Source of the DNA: Melastoma dodecandrum
Lineage: Eukaryota; Streptophyta; Magnoliopsida; Myrtales; Melastomataceae
Length of the DNA: 64,000 nucleotides
Assembly (NCBI GenBank): GCA_029817715.1
Contig: JARUPY010000455.1
Coordinates: 67,001 to 131,000 of the forward strand
Reading direction: 5' to 3'
Below the pieces are notes generated by a model. It was not told the origin of the DNA, searched no databases, and saw nothing but the letters and a program-made list of their open reading frames with translations. The position numbers and the translations under genes were made by a program. Shown piece by piece: positions 30,566 to 40,580 of this stretch. How positions within the stretch are numbered: the first letter of the stretch is position 1; each line of letters starts with the position of its first letter.

Positions 30566-31845
30566 TGGTGCGCGTCGTCAACGCAACAAAAATAAATCCT
30601 CGTTCACACCAACTAAGCAGTAAGGGCAAGCAAGGGTCGATCCCACAGAGAATCAGTATCAATTAGGTCTTGTAACGTCAAATTCGATAACCAAATTCAA
30701 GGTCAAGTGAACAAATCAAGTGATGAGAAGTTAAACTAAAGTGAATCAAATTACCAATAAGAATGAAAGATCTAGGACTACCGATCTCCCCTCGTGACTT
30801 ATGCTCTCGTATCCTCTCTTCTTATCACTATTGAATTTCACCGATTGTTAACCGTAGGCTGCTAATCTCTCCCCATAACCCTCTCGGATATCCGGGAACG
30901 TACCCCCATGTATCAAATTCTCTACTCTATGTCTAGGCAAAGAACTAGTGGAGGCCCTTTACGATTCAACCCTACTTTGGTTACCCAAGGTGCACGGTAT
31001 TTCTACTCTCACACTAAAACCCGGTCTCTCGACTCGAAGGTTCCTTAGGTTATCCTAATCCCGATCTGACCCAGACTACCCTCTCGAGTCTCCCTAGGTG
31101 ATCGAATCAATATCAACAGTTGATCAGGCTGCTGATACGCATTAAACAAGGGATTGGATAAACAACCAACGGAAATTCAATTCATAATAAGAAGGGTTCA
31201 ACAATTACAAAAGAACACGAGGTTCCATCGTCGTCCTAGAACAAAGAAATTAGTTCATAGCGATGCAATACGAAAACCAGATCAAAGATGAAAGCATAAT
31301 TGAAATCTAAAAGAAAAAGGGAAAAGAATCTGCAATTCTCCGCCGGCACCAATCTCCTGTCACGAGCTTTTCGCCGTCGAAGAAAAACCAATTCCTACCA
31401 CCACCCTCTTTTTTCTAGTAAGCCTTAAGTTTTAGTATTTATACTAGGGAATAATCTAAAAGACCTAAATAGAAATAACGAGAAAATCTAATAATTCGGA
31501 GGGGGGAAATCTTCTGGTTCTCCGCAGCTGCGAGGAAATCCTCCGCAGCTGCGAGCTTCAACTTTTGCCTTCTCCGCAGCTGCGAAAGTCTCTGTGGTTG
31601 CGTACTTCCTCTTGCCCGCAGCTGCGACAAGACTCTCCGCAGCTGCGGAGGTCTCTGTGGTCGCACTCCTCGCTTCCTTCTCTTCGTTGTTCCTCATTTC
31701 ATCTTCAATTCCCTACACGAACAATAACGAACGTGAGGTAACACAATTCAGCTTGAAACAACCAATCTAAACACTTAAAACGACGGAACTAACTCAAATC
31801 AAGGCACAAATGTGATCATATAACTCTACTTTCGTAGAGTTATCA
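30566..31845 (-). repeat. E4 LTR 2 (1280 bp, shared middle LTR)
   Basis: It serves as 5' LTR of body 1 and 3' LTR of body 2. It starts TGGTGCGCG like LTR 1 and lacks 21 bp of the GCAGCTGCG block relative to LTR 3. TATA box at 31436-31445, minus strand. Confidence 0.93.
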
Positions 31846-31858
31846 CACCCCCAAACCT

Positions 31859-33209
31859 ATCTTTTGCTAGTCCTCGAGCAAAACAAAACCAAAACAAAAC
31901 GAAAATGTAACCAAAATAAACAAATCATAATTGATACTCCCCAGTCTCACCCAAGTCTTCCGAACTCGAATTGTCGTTAACGACTCTCAGCTAAGGCCGC
32001 ACACCTATTTTAGAGGTAGACTTCGTTCAAGGCTAGCATACACGGGTTTTGTAGTTCTTATAAAACTTGTTTCCTCAATTTTGCACACCTCGCGTTGTCA
32101 ACCCCACATTCTCAAATCTTTCATAGCCATCGAGTACTTTTCTAGACTGAAACTCTTCTCACCTTCTCACTAATTCGAGGTTTTTCTTTTCATCTCATTT
32201 TTCTCTTTTCATTTGGTTACACGATTCTAAATGCTCATCAATTCCCGCAAACGCTCATGTAACAAGTTCTCAGTCAGTGACTCCCGGTCCAGACGGACCA
32301 AGGCACTAGGTGATAAAGCACCCCTCGGACGAGAACTCGAGCCGCAAGGAAGACTCACACCACAAGCACATATTCAAGCTCAAAATCAATTTTTTTTTTC
32401 TCTTTTACATTTTTACTCTTTTCTAGCTTGAATAGTGGTGCTCAGAACCTTGGCAACCGTTTTCTTTTCTTGCTCTTTTTCTCTTTCACATTTTAACCTG
32501 AATTTCGTCTCCAAAGGATGAGTCGAGTGCCTATACTTTTCCTTAATGACTATGCTTTTAAAGAGACTGTAGAGCTGACGCTGCTTAGTTAGCTTCCTAT
32601 CAGGAACCACATATACTATTTTTTTAAGAAATTAGGCATGCTTACTTGAACTAATTCCTCCTCTGCCTTAAATATGCGACCCTAATCATCCTCCTAGAAT
32701 CCGACTCTTCTAATTCGAAATCCTAAGGTCTAACTGAGGGGCATCGACTCAAAAACAAAACGAAAGATAGACTCAGAAGCATGATCAAGCTGACAGAAAT
32801 AACAAGCAAAAGCAATCATATAATAAAAGATAACATCAACACCCCCAAACCTGAATCCAGACACGACCTCGTGGCAGACTGTATCTCCAACAATGCATGA
32901 GATAGATGAAAAATAAAGCTAAGATAGATACAACCTGGCACATGTCCGGTTGAACTCAGGATCTTCTCCCAGATGGTAGGCTAATCGGACTCTCGCAGCT
33001 GCGAGAATTCCCTCCGCAGCTGCGAAACTCTCTGCGGATGCTACCTCATTTTCTTTCTCCGTCTTTTTCATGGACATGCTTCTTGATCTACTAACAAAAA
33101 CAAATAAACGATTAAAAATAACTAATTATCAGGAATAAAATGAAACGACTTGGGTTGCCTCCCAAGAAGCGCCCTGGTTTAGAGTCGATGGCTCGACTTT
33201 CGCACGATT
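31859..33209 (-). other. E4 body 2 non-coding spacer
   Basis: Copy of 26512-27862. I saw no difference between the two by eye. Confidence 0.7.
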
Positions 33210-35846
33210 TTATGCGTCTTGGAGTCGCGTGGATGTAGTTCCTCGCTCAAGTAGCTCTCCATGATAGTGCTTGAGGCGTTGGCCGTTGACCTTGAACGTG
33301 GTCTCCGAATCATTCGACTGCAACTCTACAGCGCCATGAGGAAATGTTCTGACCACTTTGAACGGTCCGGACCATCTCGACTTCAACTTGCCTGGAAATA
33401 CCCGCAAACGTGAGTTGAAAAGTAATACATACTCACCTGGCACAAATGACCTGTTGAGGATGCGGCTATCATGCCATTTTTTCGTCTTCTCTCCTTCATC
33501 TTCTGAGGTACCTTCATCACCAAGGGGGGGAAACTTGGAAGTGCACCTATCAACAATGTCCATCCGGAAACAATCAGAATTTTCAGAAGGCCATTTAACA
33601 GATTTATAAACGTTAAATGTGACTTTCTGATCATTGACACGAATTGTCAACTCTCCCTTCTGCACATCGATCAATGCCCCTCCTGTGGCTAAAAACGGAC
33701 GACCAAGGATGATAGGAATCTCCTTGTCCTCCTCAAAGTCTAACACCAGAAAGTCAGCCGGAAAAATAAATTTATCTACTTTAACAAGAACATTCTCAAT
33801 AATCCCTTTCGGGTACGTAATGGATCTATCGGCTAACTGAAGGGACACAGATGTAGGTCTTACCTCCCCCAAACCTAGCTCTTTATACACCGAAAACGGC
33901 ATCAGATTTATGCTCGCCCCAAGGTCACAAAGAGCCTTACCTGAGAATGCCGTTCCAATTGTGCACGGGATTGTGAAACTACCTGGGTCCTTGAGCTTTG
34001 GTGGTATCTTCTTCTGGAGGATGGCGCTACACTCCTCGGTAAGTGTAACTGTCTCAAAATCGCCCAACCTCCGTTTCTTCGAGAGTACGTCCTTCATGAA
34101 CTTGAAGTAACTAGGCATCTGCTCCAAAGCTTCTGCAAAAGGGATATTAATGTGTAGCTTTTTAAATACATCGAGGAACTTACGGAATTGAGCATCCACG
34201 TTTTGCTTTCGGGCTCTCTGTGGGAACGGAAGCTTCGAGATGTCGATTTCCGGTTTCTTTCTCTCTTCCTCCATCTTTTTCTTCCCTTTGTCCTGTAGCA
34301 AGTCCAAGTTAGAATTTAATGGACTAGTCTGAGATTTCTTACTAGTTATCTCCACTGGACTGGATCCACTGCTTTCCTTCTTAGCTTCGGCTTCCTCTGC
34401 CTCAAGTGACCGGCCGTTCCTTAGAGTCACGGCTTTGGCTTGCTCCCTTGGATTGATTTCTGTATTGCTCGGGAGAGTCCCATAAGCTCTGGAATTCACC
34501 GCCTGAGCCAGCTGGCTAACCTGGTTCTCCAAGTTCCGAATCGATGCTGCCTGGTTCTTCATCAGGGCGTCTTGGTTCGCCATGTACTTGAGCATCATCT
34601 CTTCGAGGCTCGGCTTCTTCTCCGAGGCTTCCGGTTGTGCTTGCTGATAATGAGGTACCGGTGCTGGTGCTGGTGGTCTAGGCATACCAGGGGGAGGTGC
34701 CTGTGCTCTCCAGGAGAAGTTCGGGTGATTCCTCCACCCTGGGTTGTAAGTGTTCGAGTACGGGTTGTTGCGCTGCTGGTTCCCAACATAGTTGGCTTCC
34801 TCCATGCTCATAGTGCACTGATCTGTGAGATGCGGTCCTCCGCAAATCTGGCACCCTTGCTGGTTGCTCTGAACCGAGCTCACGTTTGCAGCTTCGAATT
34901 TCTTCGTGAGCGCGGTCAGCTGGGCCTGAATTGAAGTTAAGGCATCCAACTCAAAGACACCCTGTGGCTTTCTCCTGCTCGCACGATCCGAATATTGATT
35001 CGGAAGACACGTCTTCCTCATCGTCTCCAAAAGCTCCAATCCCTCCACGTAGGACTTCCTCAAGAAAGATCCTCCAGATGCCAGATTGACGTCCTTCCTG
35101 GACGAGTCCGTGAGCCCATTGTAGAATGCCTCAAGCTGTCTCCATCCAGGCAGATCATGATAGGGGCACTGTATCAGCAGGTTCTTGAATCGCTCCCATG
35201 CCTCCACAAAAGTCTCATCACTGTCCTGACGGAAGGTGGTGATCTCGTTCCTCATCTGCGATATCTTCGAGGGAGGATAGTACTGATCCAAGAATGCCTC
35301 CTCCATCTGTGCCCAAGTCGATATGGAGTTCACTGGGAGTGAGTTGAACCACGCCCAGGCCTTGTCCTTTAGGGAGAATGTGAACAGCTTCAGCCTGACT
35401 GCATCTTGGGACACTCCGTTCTGTCTGAAAGTGTCGCACACACTGAGGAACTTGCTCAGATGCTCATGCGGATCCTCCATCGGTGTTCCTCTGAACTGGA
35501 CTGTATTCTGGATCATCTGCATCACCGATGTCTTGATCTCATAATCACGAGCAGCGATGGGCGGTGGCGCTATGCATGACCGGTGGGCGTAAGTTCTGGC
35601 CGATGTGAAGTCCATCATCGGCCTGTTGTCAACATCTGGCCTCCCTCCACGCTGTTGAATCGGGACTAGGTTTCCGTCGATCTGATTTCTGTTGTCCTCG
35701 TCGGCCATAGCTGATCGCTGTGCTCTTAATCGCTGCCGGAAGGTGCGTTCGATCTCTGGGTCCAAAGGAGTCAAATCAGCTCCTTGACTCCGTAGCATAA
35801 ACTGAAATATGATATAGAGAAAAACAAAAACTTGAACGTCAAACAA
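33210..35846 (-). CDS. E4 body 2: gag-protease fused to an integrase tail
   Basis: Same 878-codon architecture as the gene at 27863-30499. By eye the two differ at three residues, all in gag: KLFTFSLKD versus KLFTCSLKD, AWAWFNSLP versus AWAWVNSLP, and EAFYNGL versus EAFYDGL. All nucleotide differences I found fall in a 386-bp stretch of gag. Phe at the first two sites matches the degraded E5 gag (FPFSLKD, then LNSLP), so this copy looks closer to the ancestral form at least at the first. Both frames are intact, which suggests recent copying or selection on the protein. Confidence 0.88.
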   Translation of the reverse strand: MFDVQVFVFLYIIFQFMLRSQGADLTPLDPEIERTFRQRLRAQRSAMADEDNRNQIDGNLVPIQQRGGRPDVDNRPMMDFTSARTYAHRSCIAPPPIAARDYEIKTSVMQMIQNTVQFRGTPMEDPHEHLSKFLSVCDTFRQNGVSQDAVRLKLFTFSLKDKAWAWFNSLPVNSISTWAQMEEAFLDQYYPPSKISQMRNEITTFRQDSDETFVEAWERFKNLLIQCPYHDLPGWRQLEAFYNGLTDSSRKDVNLASGGSFLRKSYVEGLELLETMRKTCLPNQYSDRASRRKPQGVFELDALTSIQAQLTALTKKFEAANVSSVQSNQQGCQICGGPHLTDQCTMSMEEANYVGNQQRNNPYSNTYNPGWRNHPNFSWRAQAPPPGMPRPPAPAPVPHYQQAQPEASEKKPSLEEMMLKYMANQDALMKNQAASIRNLENQVSQLAQAVNSRAYGTLPSNTEINPREQAKAVTLRNGRSLEAEEAEAKKESSGSSPVEITSKKSQTSPLNSNLDLLQDKGKKKMEEERKKPEIDISKLPFPQRARKQNVDAQFRKFLDVFKKLHINIPFAEALEQMPSYFKFMKDVLSKKRRLGDFETVTLTEECSAILQKKIPPKLKDPGSFTIPCTIGTAFSGKALCDLGASINLMPFSVYKELGLGEVRPTSVSLQLADRSITYPKGIIENVLVKVDKFIFPADFLVLDFEEDKEIPIILGRPFLATGGALIDVQKGELTIRVNDQKVTFNVYKSVKWPSENSDCFRMDIVDRCTSKFPPLGDEGTSEDEGEKTKKWHDSRILNRSFVPGEYVLLFNSRLRVFPGKLKSRWSGPFKVVRTFPHGAVELQSNDSETTFKVNGQRLKHYHGELLERGTTSTRLQDA

Positions 35847-35889
35847 TTATCGAAAATAGAGGTAAAAGACAACTAAATCGAAAAACTGT

Positions 35890-35907
35890 TCCCCGGCAAC
35901 GGCGCCA
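35890..35907 (-). promoter_or_regulatory. E4 primer binding site, body 2
   Basis: The same 18 bases as at 30543-30560, five bases from LTR 3. Confidence 0.85.
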
Positions 35908-35912
35908 AAATT

Positions 35913-37213
35913 TGATGCGCGTCGTCAACGCAACAAAAATAAATCCTCGTTCACACCAACTAAGCAGTAAGGGCAAGCAAGGGTCGATCCCACAGAGAAT
36001 CAGTATCAATTAGGTCTTGTAACGTCAAATTCGATAACCAAATTCAAGGTCAAGTGAACAAATCAAGTGATGAGAAGTTAAACTAAAGTGAATCAAATTA
36101 CCAATAAGAATGAAAGATCTAGGACTACCGATCTCCCCTCGTGACTTATGCTCTCGTATCCTCTCTTCTTATCACTATTGAATTTCACCGATTGTTAACC
36201 GTAGGCTGCTAATCTCTCCCCATAACCCTCTCGGATATCCGGGAACGTACACCCATGTATCAAATTCTCTACTCTATGTCTAGGCAAAGAACTAGTGGAG
36301 GCCCTTTACGATTCAACCCTACTTTGGTTACCCAAGGTGCACGGTATTTCTACTCTCACACTAAAACCCGGTCTCTCGACTCGAAGGTTCCTTAGGTTAT
36401 CCTAATCCCGATCTGACCCAGACTACCCTCTCGAGTCTCCCTAGGTGATCGAATCAATATCAACAGTTGATCAGGCTGCTGATACGCATTAAACAAGGGA
36501 TTGGATAAACAACCAACGGAAATTCAATTCATAATAAGAAGGGTTCAACAATTACAAAAGAACACGAGGTTCCATCGTCGTCCTAGAACAAAGAAATTAG
36601 TTCATAGCGATGCAATACGAAAACCAGATCAAAGATGAAAGCATAATTGAAATCTAAAAGAAAAAGGGAAAAGAATCTGCAATTCTCCGCCGGCACCAAT
36701 CTCCTGTCACGAGCTTTTCGCCGTCGAAGAAAAACCAATTCCTACCACCACCCTCTTTTTTCTAGTAAGCCTTAAGTTTTAGTATTTATACTAGGGAATA
36801 ATCTAAAAGACCTAAATAGAAATAACGAGAAAATCTAATAATTCGGAGGGGGGAAATCTTCTGGTTCTCCGCAGCTGCGAGGAAATCCTCCGCAGCTGCG
36901 AGCTTCAACTTTTGCCTTCTCCGCAGCTGCGAGGAAATCTTCCGCAGCTGCGAAAGTCTCTGTGGTTGCGTACTTCCTCTTGCCCGCAGCTGCGACAAGA
37001 CTCTCCGCAGCTGCGGAGGTCTCTGTGGTCGCACTCCTCGCTTCCTTCTCTTCGTTGTTCCTCATTTCATCTTCAATTCCCTACACGAACAATAACGAAC
37101 GTGAGGTAACACAATTCAGCTTGAAACAACCAATCTAAACACTTAAAACGACGGAACTAACTCAAATCAAGGCACAAATGTGATCATATAACTCTACTTT
37201 CGTAGAGTTATCA
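35913..37213 (-). repeat. E4 LTR 3 (1301 bp, 5' LTR in element orientation)
   Basis: It starts TGATGCGCG, one base different from the other two, and holds the fullest GCAGCTGCG block (about 36866-37018). TATA box on the minus strand at 36783-36792. It is followed by the target-site copy ATTAT at 37214-37218. Confidence 0.93.
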
Positions 37214-37622
37214 ATTATCCAGCAACTCCCAAAAATACCCTTCACAACAAGATTCGCCAAATGTAAGCGAAGGTTTTGGCTCAGCATAGGACATCGTGGA
37301 TGGGGACAATAAAGACCAGGCCTTGAGGCGATAAGAATCATATGGATCTCCTTCGATCAGTGTTGGATATCAAGCTTGATGTGCGGAGCACAATGGCCCA
37401 TTTTGGATGGAAGACATGGTAACTTCAGCGTATCTTCTTCTTGTGGGTTATCGTCCTTCACAAGACACAAATACCGTTGTCTCCTTGAAATAAACCACGG
37501 TTCTGATTTGTGAAATACACATCATGTGTCTTACGGATCCCACTCCAATATTTACGTACTTTAATTCTAATCTCTCTGCAATATATATACGCATACGAGA
37601 TACGAGTTAAAGTGGGGGCATT
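37214..37622 (+). other. E3: sequence between its antisense gene and 3' LTR
   Basis: Continuation of E3 beyond the E4 insertion. It is the presumed leader of the antisense gene (minus strand), with a TATA-like GTATATATAT at 37581-37590, and ends in the polypurine tract AGTGGGGGCATT (37611-37622). Confidence 0.6.
37581..37590 (-). promoter_or_regulatory. Putative TATA box of the E3 antisense gene
   Basis: Minus strand GTATATATAT, about 33 bp inside the 3' LTR. This parallels the E2 antisense TATA box, about 50 bp inside its 3' LTR. AT-rich context makes it uncertain. Confidence 0.45.
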
Positions 37623-39158
37623 TGTAGACATTGAAATTTTATTGATGTCAAAATAATGTCATTCGGCCCAAACCATATATTATGGCTGAATATGATTGAT
37701 TGTCTTTATATTATAAGACATCACGATGTGAAATATTTTGCACTTATATCTTAGTGTAAATATAATACATGGGCTTGATATTATAAAAAAGTTCAAGTCC
37801 AACCCATTTATTATTGGGTTTTAAAATTATGGCTCAGCCCATATGCTAGCCCAATTAAGCCTAACGCAATTATAAAATGATCTGGGCTTAGCCCATATAT
37901 AGGCCCATTCAAACTTCGGTCCAATCCAAATGTCAGCCCAATATGGCCTTTAAGCCCGTGACTCTTTGTCCCACATCGGAAAGAGAGGGCACCCAAGGGT
38001 CCTTCAACTCCTATACAAAGGGAGTCTCACCCCCCTCATGAAGACAAAAAAAAAAAATTCTCTCTTCTCTCTTATTCTCTTAAGCCCCATTGGGTTATAA
38101 AGAGATTCTAGTTATTTTTAAAGACCCCTCTGGGGGTAGTGCGGCGAAGGCTCCTCGGCGGCTGGTGCGGCGGCGAAGGCCCCTCTAACGGGTTCTCCGA
38201 AGGCCCCTCTTGCGGGTATATCTCCGAAGGCCCCTCTTGTGGGTTTATCTCCGAAGGCCCCTCTTGCGGGTTTATCTCCGAAGGCCCCTCTTGCGGGTTT
38301 ATCTCCGAAGGCCCCTCTTGCGGGTTTATCTCCGAAGGTCCCTTTTGAGGGTATATCTTCGAAGGCCCCACTAGCGGGTTTATCTCCGAAGGCCCCCTTT
38401 AGCGGGTTTATCTCCGAAGGTCCCTCTGCGGGTACATCTCCGAAGGCCTCATAGCGGGTTTATCTCCGAAGGCTCCTCTGCGGGTTTATCTCTAAAGGTC
38501 CCATAGCAGGACGACGAGATTCTCATGGTGGTATATTATCCTTGGAGTTACATTTTCCCAGCGGTCATATTCTACACACAACAATATTTTTCCCGACGGC
38601 GGCTATATTTCTCTGTCGACAACAACTCTCCCTCAAGTTTTGTTGGATAAAATCCACAGGCCTCGATAACTTCAAGAGTGAGGAGCTCCTTCGGTAGCGA
38701 AGTTCTCGAGCATCTTTTCCTCACCCGATCGACGACGAAGTGCTGCCAAGATCAAGATCAAATTCAAGCCTGAAGATCAAGTTCAAGCTTTCAAGATCAA
38801 GATCAAGCTTCAGCAGCCTGGTGTTCTTCGCCATCTCCAGAAGACTCCAGATCAAGCGTCATCTCCTGAAGACTTTCCAGATCAAGCTTATAAAGCCCTG
38901 GTGATCTTCGCCACTCCTGAAGACCCGCCGGATCAAGTTCTGCACCTCCTGCGTCTTCATCAACATACATTCCTGAAGCTCCAGCGGATATTCGCCAGAG
39001 CATCAACCCTTCCAAACTTCGGACACTTTACGAGTATAGAATCAGAGGACTCACGTGCTTCGTCCGTGACTAGAGATTGAACCCGTTTTTTTTTTTAATA
39101 CGACAATTTGTATGCCATTTCCGGTATATATACGGACCGTGAGATTTTTGTGCTAACA
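37623..39158 (+). repeat. E3 3' LTR (about 1536 bp)
   Basis: It follows the polypurine tract, starts TGTAGACATTGAAATTTT (a common Tat LTR start) and ends TTTGTGCTAACA. At its right edge it abuts gag codons of E5. It contains a TATA-like element near 38010, a poly-A run at 38047 and a 27-bp tandem repeat at 38170-38505. Its 5' partner is missing. Confidence 0.8.
38170..38505 (+). repeat. 27-bp tandem repeat in the E3 LTR, about 12 units
   Basis: The consensus unit is CTCCGAAGGCCCC, then TCTTGCGGGTTTAT. Later units have small indels (TTTAGCGGG, TCTGCGGG, CATAGCGGG). On the minus strand the regular units read as repeated GPSEINPQE, which is a by-product of the 27-bp period. Confidence 0.9.
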
Positions 39159-40457
39159 GACGCGAGTTCAAGGCTTGAGCGAGCTTACTGACTTGATTCT
39201 CCAAGTTCCTTATTGATGCTGTTTGATTCTTTATTATGGCATCTTGATTCGCCATGTACTTATCTTGATTCTCCATGTACTTCGTCATCAAATCCTCAAA
39301 ATTCGTCTTTTTTTCTGGTTCTTCGGCTTTGGATTATTGAAATCCCGGAGGTTGTGTTGCTCGATGATCGACTATTTGTTGCCCTTTCTAAGAGAAGGTA
39401 GGATGGTTCCTCCATCCCGGATTATACGTGTTGGAATAGGGATTGTTCCTTTGATTTCCAATAAAATTAGCCTCTTCCATGCTTGCAGAACATTGATCTG
39501 TTATATGTCCACCACCGCAGATATCACATCCTCTAGTTGTACCTTGGATGGACTGTACATTCACCAACTCGAACTTCTTAGCCAACGCCGATATCTGTGC
39601 TTGAATAGATGTGAGTGCATCGAGTTCATGAACACTCGTAGTTTTTTACCATTAATTCGGTCAAATGATTGACTTGGTACACAAGTCCTCCTCATAGTCT
39701 CCAGAAGCTCTCTTCCTTCCACATATGATTTTCGTAGGAATGATCCGTTCGACGCTAAGTTGAGGTCCTTGCGCGATGATTCCGTCAACCCAGTGTAGAA
39801 AGCTTCCAGTTGTCGCCATCTAGGTAAATCATGATATGGGCATTAAATTAATAAATTTTTGAAACGCCCTCAAGCCTCCACAAAGGTTTTTGTCTCCTGT
39901 TGCCTGAAAGTGCTGATTTCATTCCTCATTTGGGATAACTTGGATGGCGGGAAATATTGATCTAAGAATGCTTCTTCCAGTTGTTCCCAAGTACTAATTG
40001 ATCCAGCCGGTAGCGAGTTCAGTCAACTCCATGCTCTGTCCTTCAAGGAGAAGGGAAATAACTTCAATCGAACTGCATTCTGTGGCACTCCGTTTTGCCT
40101 GAAACTGTCGCATATGCTTAAGAACTTGCTCAAATGCTCATGTGGATCTTCAATCGGTGATCCTCGAAACATCACTGAATTCTGAATCATTTGAATCATT
40201 GATGTCATTACCTCATAGTCCCAAGCTTGAATCGCAGGCGCAACGATGCAGAACCGGTTAATGTGAGGTTTTGCTGAAGTGAATTCCACCATCGGCCTGT
40301 TATCAATGTCCCACTGTCTCTCGTTCTGTTGAGTTGGAATTAGGTTTCCGTCCATGTTGCTCTGTTGTGCACTAGCTTTCTCACGAACCAGTTTATGGAA
40401 TGTCCTTTCGATTTCATGATCAAATAGGAGAGTTTCTGTCCTTCGAGTTCGTCGCAT
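39159..40457 (-). pseudogene. E5 gag, broken
   Basis: Reading from MRRTRRTETLLFDHEIERTF at 40457, the product parallels E4 gag: EDPHEHLSKFLSICDSFRQ, LKLFPFSLKDRAWS, then a stop at 40023-40025, another stop near 39843, SSRKDLNLASNGSFLRKSY, a frameshift near 39640, the zinc cluster CDICGGGHITDQC, a stop near 39388, and finally KNQTASIRNLENQVSKLAQA before the E3 LTR interrupts it after ALNSR. At least three stops and one frameshift make it non-functional. It gives an outgroup for comparing the two E4 gag copies. Confidence 0.88.
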
Positions 40458-40557
40458 CCGCCTAAAATCAACAGAAAAGAGTAAAGAAAATTAAATAACT
40501 TGAACGTCAAATAGATAAACGTGATGACAGTAGAAAAGAAAATTTCTCAGAATTGAT

Positions 40558-40575
40558 TCCCCGGCAGCGGCGCCA
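40558..40575 (-). promoter_or_regulatory. E5 primer binding site
   Basis: The minus strand reads TGGCGCCGCTGCCGGGGA, one base different from the E4 site; tRNA-Asp type. Confidence 0.8.
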
Positions 40576-40580
40576 AAATT

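Larger units (their letters stand above)
25211..37213 (-). mobile_element. E4: tandem Athila-like array, LTR-body-LTR-body-LTR
   Basis: Three LTRs (25211-26498, 30566-31845 and 35913-37213) separate two bodies of identical length, 4067 bp each. The repeat period is 5347 bp with no indel between bodies. One 5-bp target-site duplication, ATTAT, flanks the entire array (25206-25210 and 37214-37218), so it behaves as one insertion. Each body has a tRNA-Asp type primer site, one 878-codon gene and a polypurine tract, all minus-strand. The body lacks RT, RNase H and the integrase core, so the element must rely on enzymes from another. It sits in the antisense gene region of E3. Confidence 0.93.

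Noticed and set aside
25211..37213. Two independent E4 insertions side by side
   Set aside because: Only the outermost edges carry ATTAT, and the middle LTR is shared by both bodies without its own duplication.
38108..38371. Repeat protein with GPSEINPQE units
   Set aside because: Product of a 27-bp non-coding tandem repeat in an LTR; it has no independent start or conserved end.
38170..38505. Possible CRISPR-like array
   Set aside because: Units are directly adjacent with no spacers, and the sequence is a plant LTR.
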